A program made the translations under genes and the position numbers. A DNA stretch of 64,000 nucleotides from Thermospira aquatica (GTDB lineage: Bacteria > Spirochaetota > Brevinematia > Brevinematales > Thermospiraceae), in contig NZ_CP073355.1 in the NCBI RefSeq assembly GCF_023525255.1, forward strand, positions 186,001-250,000, in the 5' to 3' direction. Position 1 is the stretch's first letter, and each line of letters starts with the position of its first letter. Below the pieces are notes generated by a model. The model was not told where the DNA came from. It ran no database searches and worked only from the letters and a program-made list of their open reading frames with translations. Shown here piece after piece: positions 44,178 to 52,822 of this stretch.

Positions 44178-44836
44178 GGTTTTCTCCTTGAAAAATTTTT
44201 TTCACACTATATATATCGAAAATTTTTTGTTATAGTTGTTAAAAAAGATGTTTTATATATTTTAAAAGTAAGATCGATGGGGAGATTTTGGGGGTTGAGA
44301 AAAATGCTCTTACCTTTTTGCAGTGTGTGGGACAAGAGATTTCCTAAGGTAGGGTAAGAGAAAGTTTTTTCTTTACTGCAACATGGTAAGAGCAAATCTC
44401 AAAGTAAGTGAGATTGTAAGAGGGCATATAAAGATTAAACGTTTAAGCTGGAGTTTTCGACGTAAGCTCTTACCCTTTTGCAGTATTATCGCGAGGTTTA
44501 CCACTGTGAAAAAGTAATAGCTGGAATTTTTCCCACTGTGACAAGGCAACAGAAAGTTTTCTTACTGCAACAAGGGAATAGCTGAAGGGCCTCACTGTGA
44601 TATGGTAAGAGCTAGCCCAGTTTCTAGACTGCAACATGGTAATAGCAAAAACCTTTCCCCCGCAACAAGGAAACAGCTTTCAGGTCCCACACATTTACTG
44701 CAAAATAGTAATACCTAGCGTTTTTTGCACTGCAACAAGGGAAGACACATGAGCATTCGAGTCTCTCCTGTAAAAAGGTAATAACCCATAACACCATTCT
44801 CCTCCCTTTTACACTTTTCATACAACTCTTTTAAGA
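44178..44836. other. gene-free region containing the right repeat cluster
   Basis: About 660 bp without a credible gene between the IS1595-like gene and the IS1202-like element. The first ~120 bp are AT-rich and should hold the promoter of the 44177 gene (a TATATATAT stretch near 44208-44216, no clear -35). The remainder is the repeat array. Confidence 0.8.
44305..44786. repeat. right cluster of at least twelve 20-bp interspersed repeats
   Basis: Copies (20 bp) at 44305(-), 44375(+), 44465(-), 44503(+), 44535(+), 44564(+), 44594(+), 44628(+), 44659(+), 44697(+), 44729(+), 44767(+). From 44503 on, all face the same way, start-to-start distances are 29-38 bp, and the spacers of 9-18 bp are unrelated to one another. 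Best copies: ACTGCAACATGGTAAGAGCA (44375), ACTGCAACAAGGGAATAGCT (44564). A further weak copy may lie at 44342-44361. Confidence 0.88.
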
Positions 44837-46170
44837 TGTCGAAAACAATTTAAAATGTCACACTTTGTGCAAATAGAAATGTCACCTTTTAAAATGCTGC
44901 AACTAAAAAAACGAGAGGTTGCAGATGAGAGAGGTGATAACGATGACACTTAAAGCACAGAAGAGGGCAAAAATACTGGAGATGGTAAAGAACAAGAAAA
45001 TCAAGCAGAAAGATGCTGCAATAATACTGGGGATTTGCAGAAGGCAACTTATTCGAATTTTTAAAGAATATTTATCAAAGGGTGATGAAGCCCTCAATCA
45101 CAAATTAATAGGCAAACCGGGGAATCACAGAATTAGCAGTGATATCAAAGAGAAAATTATGCAGATAGTACGGAATAATTATAAAGGTTTTAAGCCGACA
45201 TTTATAGCTGAAAAGCTTTATGAGGAACATCATATAAAAATAGGAGCATCAACGCTTCGTTTATGGATGATGGAAACAGGATTGTGGAAGAAAATAAGAA
45301 AAACTGCGAAACACCGTACCAGAAGGCCGAGAAAAGAGCATTTTGGGAGAAATGATTCAAATGGACGGCAGCATTCACGACTGGTTTGGGACAGGCAAAG
45401 AAGTCTGTCTGATGAATATGGTGGATGATGCTACAGGCACATCTTACGGTCTTTTCGACACAGGAGAAACGACACAAGTAGCGCTGCAATGTTTGTTTGA
45501 CTGGATAATGAAATACGGTATTCCTTATTCGATCTATTGTGATTATAAAAGCCTGTTCTATACGAAACGGGAAGCGACCATAGAAGAACAGCTTGCAGGG
45601 ATTGCCTCTAACAAAGTTTGGAGAGGTCTGCCATAGGCTGGGGATAGAAATGATATATGCCCATAGTCCCCAGGCAAAAGGACGCGTAGAGAGATGGAAT
45701 GGGATCCATCAGGACAGGTTAATAGCAGAAATGAAACTAAAAAACATAAAGGATATTGACAGTGCCAATCGTTTTTTGAAAGAATATTACTGGGAAAAGA
45801 ATAACCGAAAATTTAGTAAAAAACCTCTGTCGGATGAAGATTTTCATATTGCATTAATGCCTGATCAGGACTTAAGGAACTATGTTTGTTATACGGCCGA
45901 GTGCAAAGTCTATAGAGATTATACAATAAAGTTTTCTAAAAGAATATACCAGATTGAAAAGAAACAACCTATAGCCATAAAACCCGGGGACAATGTTATC
46001 TTAAAAACCTGGCTTGATGGAAGTATACATATTTTTAAGAAAAATATCGAATTGAACTTTTTTGAAATAGATGATTATGGTCGTAGAGTTTCGGCATAAA
46101 AAAGTGACATTTCTATTTCAATAAAAAGGTGACATTTTAATTTATTTGACAGAATACAACTCTTTTAAGA
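44820..46170 (+). mobile_element. ISNCY/IS1202-like insertion sequence with 17-bp direct repeats
   Basis: Element about 44837-46153 (1317 bp). The 17-bp sequence ATACAACTCTTTTAAGA occurs at 44820-44836 and 46154-46170, a long target duplication as known for the IS1202 group. Inverted ends share TGTC, an A/T-rich stretch and TTAAAATGTCAC; further inner repeats of AAATAGAAATGTCAC lie at both ends. The right duplication directly abuts the -35 box of tyrS. Confidence 0.85.
44925..46099 (+). pseudogene. ISNCY/IS1202-like transposase, frameshifted
   Basis: Piece 1 (to 45428): HTH region QKRAKILEMVKNKKIKQKDAAIILGICRRQLIRIFKEYLSKGDEALNHKLIGKPGNHRI and LRLWMMETGLWKK. Piece 2 (from 45343): FGEMIQMDGSIHDWFGTGKEVCLMNMVDDATG (first Asp) and YCDYKSLFYTK (second Asp). 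Piece 3 (to 46099): YAHSPQAKGRVERWNGIHQDRLIAEMKLKNI (Glu) and a basic C-terminus. Frame changes at ~45345 and ~45610 break the gene in three. This combination is typical of the ISNCY/IS1202 group. Confidence 0.87.
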
Positions 46171-46199
46171 TTGACATTTTTCTTTTTTATCCTTAAACT
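46171..46199 (+). promoter_or_regulatory. sigma70-type promoter of tyrS
   Basis: TTGACA (46171-46176), 17-bp spacer, TAAACT (46194-46199), 28 bp before the ATG at 46228. It follows the IS1202-like target duplication without a gap. Confidence 0.75.
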
Positions 46200-46227
46200 A
46201 TAGAGAAAAAACAGAAAGAGGATAGCT

Positions 46228-47430
46228 ATGGGATTTCCATCAGTTGAGGAACAGCTGGCTATTATTACCCGAGGCGCAGTGGATATTGTACCCCTTGAGG
46301 ATCTCAAAAACAAGCTTGAGCGTTCACGCAAAGAAAATAAGCCACTTCGTATAAAGTTTGGTGCCGATCCTTCTGCACCCGATCTTCACCTTGGACATAC
46401 GGTGGTTCTTCGAAAACTTCGTCAATTTCAAAAGCTCGGGCACCATGTGATTTTTCTTATCGGAGATTTTACCGGCATGATTGGTGATCCTACCGGGAAA
46501 TCTTCTACTCGAAAACGACTTTCAAAAGAAGAAGTCCTCGCCAATGCAGAAACCTACAAAACGCAAATCTTTAAGATCCTTGATCCGGAGAAAACAGAGA
46601 TTGTCTTTAACAGCCAGTGGTGTGGGACAATGACCTTTGCTGATGTACTTGATCTCACCGCCCGTTATACCGTTGCAAGGCTTCTCGAACGAGAAGATTT
46701 TGGAAAACGCTACCGGGAAGGCAGACCTATTTCTCTTATTGAGTTTATGTATCCCCTGATTCAGGGGTATGATTCTGTTGCTTTGAAAGCGGATGTGGAG
46801 CTTGGCGGAACTGATCAGATGTTTAATCTCATGGTGGGACGAGAGCTGCAAAAAGAGTATGGGCAGGAATCGCAGGTAATTCTTACCATGCCTCTTCTTG
46901 AGGGGACGGATGGTACCCAGAAGATGAGCAAATCCCTTGGAAATTATATTGGTATTAACGAACCACCCTCCGAGATTTTTGGGAAAGTGATGTCTATCCC
47001 CGATAGTTTGATCTTAAAATATTTTGAGCTTCTGACGGATGTCCCGGATACAACACTCAAGCTTTATGAGCAACAGATGAAACAGGGAGCAAACCCGAGG
47101 GATTATAAGGTTCTCCTGGCGAAGGAGATTGTGAGCTTCTATTATTCTCAAGCGGAAGCCGAACACTGTCATGAGGAGTTTGAGCGCATTTTTCGTCAAA
47201 AAGGCACCCCGGATGAAATGGCAGAATTCGTTCTTTCTGGTCCGATGACCCTTATGGATGTTCTTATTCAAAGTGCAACCCTCCCTTCCAAAAGTGAGGT
47301 TCGTCGGATGCTTCAGCAGAATGCTGTTTCTATCGATGGAGAAAGGGTGACCCAGGAGGGCTTCCTTCTTCAGCCGAACCAGGAACGTGTGATAAAAGTA
47401 GGAAAAAGAAAATTTCTCAAAGTCAAATGA
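46228..47430 (+). CDS. tyrS: tyrosyl-tRNA synthetase
   Basis: 400 aa. Class I synthetase: [22 protein letters not shown] (HIGH-type motif HLGH), [41 protein letters not shown], the KMSKS loop ([14 protein letters not shown]) and a C-terminal S4-like RNA-binding domain ([23 protein letters not shown]). The HLGH...GDFTG arrangement is of the TyrZ-like subtype. It attaches tyrosine to tRNA-Tyr. Its stop overlaps the next gene by 4 bp (ATGA). Confidence 0.95.
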   Translation: MGFPSVEEQLAIITRGAVDIVPLEDLKNKLERSRKENKPLRIKFGADPSAPDLHLGHTVVLRKLRQFQKLGHHVIFLIGDFTGMIGDPTGKSSTRKRLSKEEVLANAETYKTQIFKILDPEKTEIVFNSQWCGTMTFADVLDLTARYTVARLLEREDFGKRYREGRPISLIEFMYPLIQGYDSVALKADVELGGTDQMFNLMVGRELQKEYGQESQVILTMPLLEGTDGTQKMSKSLGNYIGINEPPSEIFGKVMSIPDSLILKYFELLTDVPDTTLKLYEQQMKQGANPRDYKVLLAKEIVSFYYSQAEAEHCHEEFERIFRQKGTPDEMAEFVLSGPMTLMDVLIQSATLPSKSEVRRMLQQNAVSIDGERVTQEGFLLQPNQERVIKVGKRKFLKVK

Positions 47431-48203
47431 GGTGCCCTTATTGTCTTTCTGATCATCTTCGTGTGTGGCATCGAAGCAAGAATACCCTGTATCAGTGCCT
47501 GAAGTGTAAATCCAATATCAAGGTATTTTGCAGCGCGGTGGATGTGTATGATGAAACGTATTTCCAGGATCATTATGAACAGGTGTATGGAAAGTCCTAC
47601 GAGGAAGATGAACCCATGATACGAACCTATGCCCGTCGCCGCCTTTCCATTATTCAATCCATCTTGTCAAAGGGCTTTCTTGTGGATGTTGGTGCGGCGT
47701 ATGGTTTTTTCCTGGATGAGGCACATATGGCAGGGTATGATGTGGCTGGTGTAGAGATTCATGAGGGTTCCATTCGCTATGTCAGGGATAGGTTTGGGTA
47801 TCCCTTGTATCGTTCGCTTGATCTTGTGGAGGGAACGATAGATGTGGTGACGGCCTGGTTTACCCTTGAGCATATCCAGGATATTGAGAATTTTATGGAC
47901 ATCTTCGGGAAAAAGCTGCGCGCAGGGGGGTGTCTGGCGCTTGGACTTCCCAATGGCTATGGTGCCTTTGCTCGTTTCAACCCAAAAAAATATCTTAGCT
48001 GTCGTCCTGAAGAACACTGCACTGAACCCTCATTGAAAGGGATAGAGATTTTTCTCAAACGTTTTGGTTTTCGGATAGTACGGGAGGAGATTTTCGGGCT
48101 TCATCCTGAGAGAATGGGATTGCCTCCAACCCATTTCTGGCAACAACTTCAGAAACGTTTGCGGCTTGGCGATACCTTTGAGGTCTATGCAGTTAGAGAA
48201 TAG
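47427..48203 (+). CDS. SAM-dependent methyltransferase with N-terminal zinc ribbon
   Basis: 258 aa. [29 protein letters not shown] (residues 3-31) forms a CxxC...CxxC ribbon. The methyltransferase domain has [26 protein letters not shown] (motif I), [39 protein letters not shown], as in methyltransferase-type 11/23 enzymes. Substrate unknown; similar zinc-ribbon methyltransferases act on polysaccharides or small molecules. Translationally coupled to tyrS. Confidence 0.82.
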   Translation: MRCPYCLSDHLRVWHRSKNTLYQCLKCKSNIKVFCSAVDVYDETYFQDHYEQVYGKSYEEDEPMIRTYARRRLSIIQSILSKGFLVDVGAAYGFFLDEAHMAGYDVAGVEIHEGSIRYVRDRFGYPLYRSLDLVEGTIDVVTAWFTLEHIQDIENFMDIFGKKLRAGGCLALGLPNGYGAFARFNPKKYLSCRPEEHCTEPSLKGIEIFLKRFGFRIVREEIFGLHPERMGLPPTHFWQQLQKRLRLGDTFEVYAVRE

Positions 48204-49158
48204 ACATCTTTCTATCGGTGGAGTTACCTTTTCTTTGTGGGCTGGAGCGGCTCCACTTGCTGGGTTTTCTCATCGGGCTTATCGCGACTGGCTGCGGCGA
48301 TGGGGGGCTGGATTTGTAGTTTCCGAAATGGTAAGTGTTGAGGGACTGTACCGGGAGGACAAAAAATCCTGGGAACTTTTGGATGTTATTGGTGAAGAAA
48401 ATCCATGGATCCAGCTTTTTGGAAAAAGTGAGCCTGCGAAATGGTACGCGGTAACACAGAAGGTGACTAGCCGTCTTGGTATTCGATTGGTGGATGTAAA
48501 TTTTGGTTGTCCCGTAAAAAAGGTCGTGAAAAATCAAGCCGGTTCAGCACTTCTTGCCTTTCCTAAGGCTATGGGGGATATCATCGGGGCTATCAAAGAC
48601 GCGGGAGCCATAGCAACCGCAAAGGTCAGACTGGGTATCGATAGTCCTCTGTGGGAAGCATTTCTCCCCGAGCTTGTCAAAGCCGGCGTTGATGCCCTTA
48701 CGGTTCATGGAAGGTATGCCTCCCAATTCTATAGCGGTCAGGCACACTGGGACCAGATCCGAGCCATTCGGCAGGTGTATTCCGGGATTTTGATAGGCAA
48801 TGGTGATATTACAAGTCCCGAGTTGGCTGTTCAGCGCAGGATGGAGAGTGGGGTTGATGGGGTAATGATAGGAAGACATGCTATTGGAGCACCATATATC
48901 TTCAGACAAATCCGGGAATATCTGGATACCGGAAGCTATAGCCAGCCCTCTTGCGAGGAGTTACGAGAACTTTTGCTCGAGTATGCCAGTTTATATCTTT
49001 CGGTAAATCATACAGATTCTCTTGTTCCTGTGAGAGCCACCCTTTTGGCTATGATTCGAGGGTATAGTCAGGCACGCAAACTCAGACAACAACTCTCTCA
49101 TGTCAAAACCTATCAAGAACTCAAAGAAGTAATAACCCAGTTTTCTCCCCTTCTTTAA
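48187..49158 (+). CDS. dus: tRNA-dihydrouridine synthase
   Basis: 323 aa FMN-dependent Dus. N-terminal APLAGFSHRAYRDWLRRWGAGFVVSEMVS, QLFGKSEPAKW, DVNFGCPVKKVVKNQAGSALLAFP (catalytic Cys in NFGCP), TAKVRLGID, LTVHGRYASQFYSGQAHWDQIRAI and GNGDITSPELAVQRRMESGVDGVMIGRHAIGAPYIF. It reduces uridines in the tRNA D-loop. I chose ATG 48187 (GAGG upstream) over a TTG seven codons earlier. Overlaps the methyltransferase gene by 17 bp and converges on the radical-SAM gene with 4 bp overlap. Confidence 0.93.
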   Translation: MQLENRHLSIGGVTFSLWAGAAPLAGFSHRAYRDWLRRWGAGFVVSEMVSVEGLYREDKKSWELLDVIGEENPWIQLFGKSEPAKWYAVTQKVTSRLGIRLVDVNFGCPVKKVVKNQAGSALLAFPKAMGDIIGAIKDAGAIATAKVRLGIDSPLWEAFLPELVKAGVDALTVHGRYASQFYSGQAHWDQIRAIRQVYSGILIGNGDITSPELAVQRRMESGVDGVMIGRHAIGAPYIFRQIREYLDTGSYSQPSCEELRELLLEYASLYLSVNHTDSLVPVRATLLAMIRGYSQARKLRQQLSHVKTYQELKEVITQFSPLL

Positions 49159-50396
49159 AAGGGTTCTTTGAAAAGAGAGAGTTGCTGGGGAGAGTTTTCT
49201 TCCCTTGCAAGAAAGTCTTCCAAAGATGCTGAGTGAAGATCAAGAGGTGAACAGGAAATTCCCTGGCAGGTGATAAAAAACTGAGCCCGTTTCATGACGA
49301 CTCCCATTTTTTTAAGAGACTCAAAAGAAAGGGCACCGTATCGTCTTGCTGAGATGATTCGCTTAGCTGATTTTACCCCTATCCCTGGAACTCTGAGAAG
49401 CGTTTCATAGTCGGCAGTACTTACCTCTACAGGGAACATGTCCCTGTGGGTGAGAGCCCACCATGTTTTTGGGTCAAACCGTTCATCAAGCGAGTCGTGT
49501 TTTCTGTCAAAAAGCTCATCAACATCGAAATGGTAAAACCTTAATAGCCAGTCTGCCTGATAGAGCCGATGTTCCCGTTTGAGAGGTGGCATAGTGCTGA
49601 GGGAGGGAAGCCTGGGATCGGGATTCACAGGGGTATAGGCAGAGTAGTAAACCCGCTTTAAACCGATTTTTTGGTAGAGATAGTGGGAAAGGCGGAGAAT
49701 CTGTTTATCGGTGTCAGGTGTAGCCCCCACAATTACCTGAGTTGATTGACCGGCGGGAACGTAGAGGGGAGCTTTTTTGCCTTTTTTTCTTTCAGCAAGG
49801 AGTGTCTCACGCTGATCGGTGATATATCCCATGATAGAAAAGACTTGTTTTCCATTTTTTTCTGGAGCGAGTTTTTTGAGTGCCCCCTCCGAGGGAAGCT
49901 CAATATTGGCACTTAAACGGTCGACATATTTTCCTGCTTCATCAAGCAGATGAAGGCTTGCACCCGGGATGGCTTTCATGTGGATGTAGCCGTAAAAGCC
50001 CTGTTCTTTTCGTAGTTTTTTCACCACATCGATCATCATCTGCATGGTGACGTCAGGGCTCTGGAAAACCCCGGAACTTAAAAAAAGTCCCTCAATATAA
50101 TTTCTTCGGTAGAACTCCATAGTAAGAAAAACGAGCTCATCGACGGTAAAGATAGCCCGGGGGATGGTATTGGAGCGCCGGTTGACACAGTAGGCACAGT
50201 CGTAGATGCAGATATTGGTCAAAAGTACCTTTAAAAGGGATATGCATCGCCCGTCGTCTGACCAGCTATGACAGATGCCCGCCTTGAGTGTCGAGCCTAT
50301 ACCCTTTTCCACATAGCGTTCACTTCCCGAACTGGCACACGAAGCGTCGTATCGAGCTGCACCAGCAAGAAGAGAAAGTTTTTCTTGGATGGTCAT
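49155..50396 (-). CDS. putative DNA modification/repair radical SAM protein
   Basis: 413 aa. Radical-SAM cluster motif CIYDCAYCVNRRSN (CxxxCxxC, ~residues 72-79), LFLSSGVFQSPDVTMQMMIDVVKKLR, HMKAIPGASLHLLDEAGKYVDRLSANIELPSEGALKKLAPEK, and a C-terminal helix-hairpin-helix DNA-binding segment (LLRVPGIGVKSAKRIISARR). The domain arrangement matches the family often annotated as putative DNA modification/repair radical SAM (TIGR03916-like). Its usual partner, a uracil-DNA-glycosylase-like TIGR03915 protein, is not next to it. Start at 50396 behind AGGAAGG. Confidence 0.88.
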   Translation of the reverse strand: MTIQEKLSLLAGAARYDASCASSGSERYVEKGIGSTLKAGICHSWSDDGRCISLLKVLLTNICIYDCAYCVNRRSNTIPRAIFTVDELVFLTMEFYRRNYIEGLFLSSGVFQSPDVTMQMMIDVVKKLRKEQGFYGYIHMKAIPGASLHLLDEAGKYVDRLSANIELPSEGALKKLAPEKNGKQVFSIMGYITDQRETLLAERKKGKKAPLYVPAGQSTQVIVGATPDTDKQILRLSHYLYQKIGLKRVYYSAYTPVNPDPRLPSLSTMPPLKREHRLYQADWLLRFYHFDVDELFDRKHDSLDERFDPKTWWALTHRDMFPVEVSTADYETLLRVPGIGVKSAKRIISARRYGALSFESLKKMGVVMKRAQFFITCQGISCSPLDLHSASLEDFLAREENSPQQLSLFKEPF

Positions 50397-50443
50397 GGCC
50401 TTCCTGCCTTTTCTCATCCATGAGATAATGTGTCCTTGTTATT

Positions 50444-50472
50444 ATCATAACACACCCTGAAGGAAAAGGCAA
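50444..50472 (-). promoter_or_regulatory. sigma70-type promoter of the radical-SAM gene
   Basis: On the minus strand TTGCCT (50472-50467), 17-bp spacer, TATGAT (50449-50444), 48 bp before the ATG at 50396. Confidence 0.7.
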
Positions 50473-50506
50473 GTTTTACAAACCCAAAGGTTTCTCGGGA
50501 CAAAAC

Positions 50507-50533
50507 GAAAAAAGGGGTATGATCACATACCCC
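50507..50533 (-). terminator. rho-independent terminator after lipoprotein gene
   Basis: Stem GGGGTATG/CATACCCC (50514-50533) with loop ATCA; on the minus strand it is followed by a T-run (A-run at 50507-50513 on plus). It ends the lipoprotein transcript 22 bp after the stop. Confidence 0.85.
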
Positions 50534-50555
50534 TATGCCACGCTTTTGAAGCGTT

Positions 50556-50900
50556 TTAGGGAATAACGTAAACCTTCTGTTCTCCTTTTTGTACCTCAAT
50601 ATCCGAGATGTAATAACTGTTTGGATCGTTGACGACACAAAACTCGATGTTATGAACACCCGGGGAAACTTCCTTTGTACAACTTTCACCATTTGGTAAT
50701 CCATCATAGTATTCCTGATATGCCTCATCCCAGATCTGAGTGGTATTGAAAGAAACATCTCCCCAGTAAACAAGCTCGAGATCGAGTCCCGTCTGATTCT
50801 CAATAGTAAGGGTTGTTTTTGGCTCAGGAGAAGTCGTTGTACACCCTAACACCACCAAACCTGCCAGAACCATGAAAAGAAGAAAAGTTTTTTGTTTCAT
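50556..50900 (-). CDS. small lipoprotein, unknown function
   Basis: 114 aa. Signal MKQKTFLLFMVLAGLVVLGC with lipobox VLGC, a Thr/Pro-rich linker (TTTSPEPKTT) and a beta-rich domain (TLTIENQTGLDLELVYWGDVSFNTTQIW...GVHNIEFCVVNDPNSYYISDIEVQKGEQKVYVIP) with a pair of further cysteines that may form a disulfide. No family recognised. AAAGGAGG precedes the ATG; own promoter and terminator. Confidence 0.78.
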   Translation of the reverse strand: MKQKTFLLFMVLAGLVVLGCTTTSPEPKTTLTIENQTGLDLELVYWGDVSFNTTQIWDEAYQEYYDGLPNGESCTKEVSPGVHNIEFCVVNDPNSYYISDIEVQKGEQKVYVIP

Positions 50901-50966
50901 CTTTATACCTCCTTTTATTAAAAGGGATTTTTACCATGATATGAATATGAAAGTATTTTTACTTTT

Positions 50967-50994
50967 ATAGTATAGAGTTTTCTTCTTTTGTCAA
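50967..50994 (-). promoter_or_regulatory. sigma70-type promoter of the 50900 lipoprotein gene
   Basis: On the minus strand TTGACA (50994-50989), 16-bp spacer, TACTAT (50972-50967), 66 bp before the ATG. Confidence 0.65.
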
Positions 50995-51193
50995 GTGTTT
51001 GTTTCTTTTTCACGGTTCCAGTCTATGTACTGGGAAGAGATAAGGCATTTCTTTTTTGCTGTATGAACGAGGGGAAGTTTTATAAAAAGTTGTTTAGAGA
51101 GGGATGTGTATTTTGAAAAATGCTAAAGCGTTGGAAAACATTCAAGTTTTCCCTTCATTTTCACCGAAAATAATAAAAAACAAGGAGATTTCT

Positions 51194-51640
51194 ATGAATT
51201 TCTCTAAGATACTTATGATAATGGCTTTGATATTTCTCGGGGGATGTGCAACAACGCCTACGACAATTCCCTGGTTGGGGGTACAGTGGAAACGAAGCTA
51301 TGAAGTAACCACTTCTGGTGCTCGGACGTACTACTATGGGGGAGACTATTACACTATCACCATCACCAAAGATCTTTTCACCATTGATTACTATACGAAC
51401 GAAAAGCTCGTGCTTAAGCAAGAATTTCCTGTGGTGAGTGTCGACGAGACCAAAACAATTGTGGCGTATGATAAGAGTACTGTCTCAGATATCAAAATCG
51501 CTGTGGCTAAATGTGCAGTTACGACAAATAAAATGGAGATCACCAATTATACTACCTACATTACAAATAAGTCCACCTCAGCGACTAGTACGACAAATGA
51601 GATGGAGGGACTTTCAGCTATAGGTTTTGGACTCAAGTAA
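51194..51640 (+). CDS. small lipoprotein, unknown function
   Basis: 148 aa. Signal MNFSKILMIMALIFLGGC with lipobox LGGC, then a Thr/Tyr-rich beta domain (WKRSYEVTTSGARTYYYGGDYYTITITKDLFTIDYYTNEKLVLKQEF) and a Thr/Asn/Ser-rich C-terminus (TTNKMEITNYTTYITNKSTSATSTTNEM). Composition resembles the Thr/Asn-rich lipoproteins elsewhere in this window (12456, 57487). AAGGAG precedes ATG 51194; the longer upstream frame has no ribosome binding site. Confidence 0.75.
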   Translation: MNFSKILMIMALIFLGGCATTPTTIPWLGVQWKRSYEVTTSGARTYYYGGDYYTITITKDLFTIDYYTNEKLVLKQEFPVVSVDETKTIVAYDKSTVSDIKIAVAKCAVTTNKMEITNYTTYITNKSTSATSTTNEMEGLSAIGFGLK

Positions 51641-51641
51641 G

Positions 51642-52814
51642 CTACGCAAAATAGTCAAGCAGAAGTCTCCATGAAAATCCATCGTAATGATGGGGAGAAA
51701 GTTTTTCCTCAATGCGGCGACGAGCATCTTCGAGTTGAGGGGCTCTTATCCCATGGGTGAGGGAAAGGGAAGCCTCTACATACGCTGCATAAAGGTCACA
51801 GTGTTTGATCATATCCCCTGAGAGGGTGGCTGTCTTTGTTGGGTTGGGTTGATTTTTAAACTCTGCTTTAATATACCACAAAAAGTCTTCTCCTATCTTT
51901 TTATCTGTTTCGCTTGTCTGAAAGAGGGATTTTACCTTTTTGTCCAGTTCTTCATGTTCTATTTCTTTGATAAGAGTATCCAGATCGGGGACACTCTGTT
52001 TGATAGGAGAAATAATATCTCGTGTGAGGACCTCGGGGATATCATGAAAAAGCCCGATCCAGAAGTGGTGAACAGCCTCCTCGGAAAGAGAAAGCCCTCG
52101 TTCAAGGGAGACAAGATAGGCAAGAATAGCTACCACAAGGGAATGTCCCATCACCGAGGTTTCGGGTATACGAACAGTTTGTGTCCATCGTCTCTGAAAA
52201 CGGAGTTGTCCGATGAGGTCAAAGAGGTTCTGGTATCCAAGATTTGAGACAGCATAAGAAACAGAATCAAGGTTTCTATAGAGAAGAAGTTTTGCCTCCA
52301 CCTGGTTTTTGGTTTCAGCAATTCCATAGAGTTTTTGATTGTAGGGATAGATGAGATCAAACTCCCATTTGGTGGCAAGGTAGTGGGCAGCGGCGAGAAT
52401 GCGATGTTCAAGAGAGAGATTTTTCTCCTCTCCAAGATCCTCTTTTAGATGAACACAAAACCTTTGGAAAAATCCCCCATCGCCAATAGCCTCGAGATCT
52501 TTCTGGCATTGAGAGATCACAAAGGTGTTGAGGGCTTCCCCGTGTTTTTCCATCAGTCGGTGAAAGATAGGGGGCTTGATATCGGTGAGCTCCACACGGT
52601 GGAAATACTGGGAAAGACCACCTTCAATAAGCCTCTGAAAGTCAATATATTGACCAAAGACATGCTCTTCGATCTTTGCGAGAAAAAACGCTATCATCAT
52701 CTTGTGGGCTTGTTTATCCAGTTCAGAGAAACCCTGATCTGGACGAAGGTGGTCATTCCAGCGGCGGATGTAGGCACCCTGATGGATTTTTTGAACAAGC
52801 CCTCGTGTGATCAT
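51642..52814 (-). CDS. HD-domain hydrolase (YfbR-like), two-domain
   Basis: 390 aa. The C-terminal half carries an HD phosphohydrolase core: ETSVMGHSLVVAILAYLVSLE (His), WIGLFHDIPEVLTRDIISPIK (HD pair) and KHCDLYAAYVEASLSL (distal Asp), similar to YfbR/HD_3 5'-nucleotidases. The N-terminal half (DKQAHKMMIAFFLAKIEEHVFG...) has HKM and similar helical repeats and may be a degenerate second HD-like domain. Substrate unknown. It begins 8 bp after pta, so likely co-transcribed. Confidence 0.82.
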   Translation of the reverse strand: MITRGLVQKIHQGAYIRRWNDHLRPDQGFSELDKQAHKMMIAFFLAKIEEHVFGQYIDFQRLIEGGLSQYFHRVELTDIKPPIFHRLMEKHGEALNTFVISQCQKDLEAIGDGGFFQRFCVHLKEDLGEEKNLSLEHRILAAAHYLATKWEFDLIYPYNQKLYGIAETKNQVEAKLLLYRNLDSVSYAVSNLGYQNLFDLIGQLRFQRRWTQTVRIPETSVMGHSLVVAILAYLVSLERGLSLSEEAVHHFWIGLFHDIPEVLTRDIISPIKQSVPDLDTLIKEIEHEELDKKVKSLFQTSETDKKIGEDFLWYIKAEFKNQPNPTKTATLSGDMIKHCDLYAAYVEASLSLTHGIRAPQLEDARRRIEEKLSPHHYDGFSWRLLLDYFA

Positions 52815-52822
52815 CGCTACTC

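Noticed and set aside
44207-44395. Small protein gene in the right repeat cluster
   Set aside because: It covers repeats and AT-rich leader sequence, and has no ribosome binding site or recognisable content.
44503-44786. CRISPR array
   Set aside because: Repeats are only 20 bp and degenerate, spacers are 9-18 bp, the repeat also occurs inverted, and no cas gene is present.
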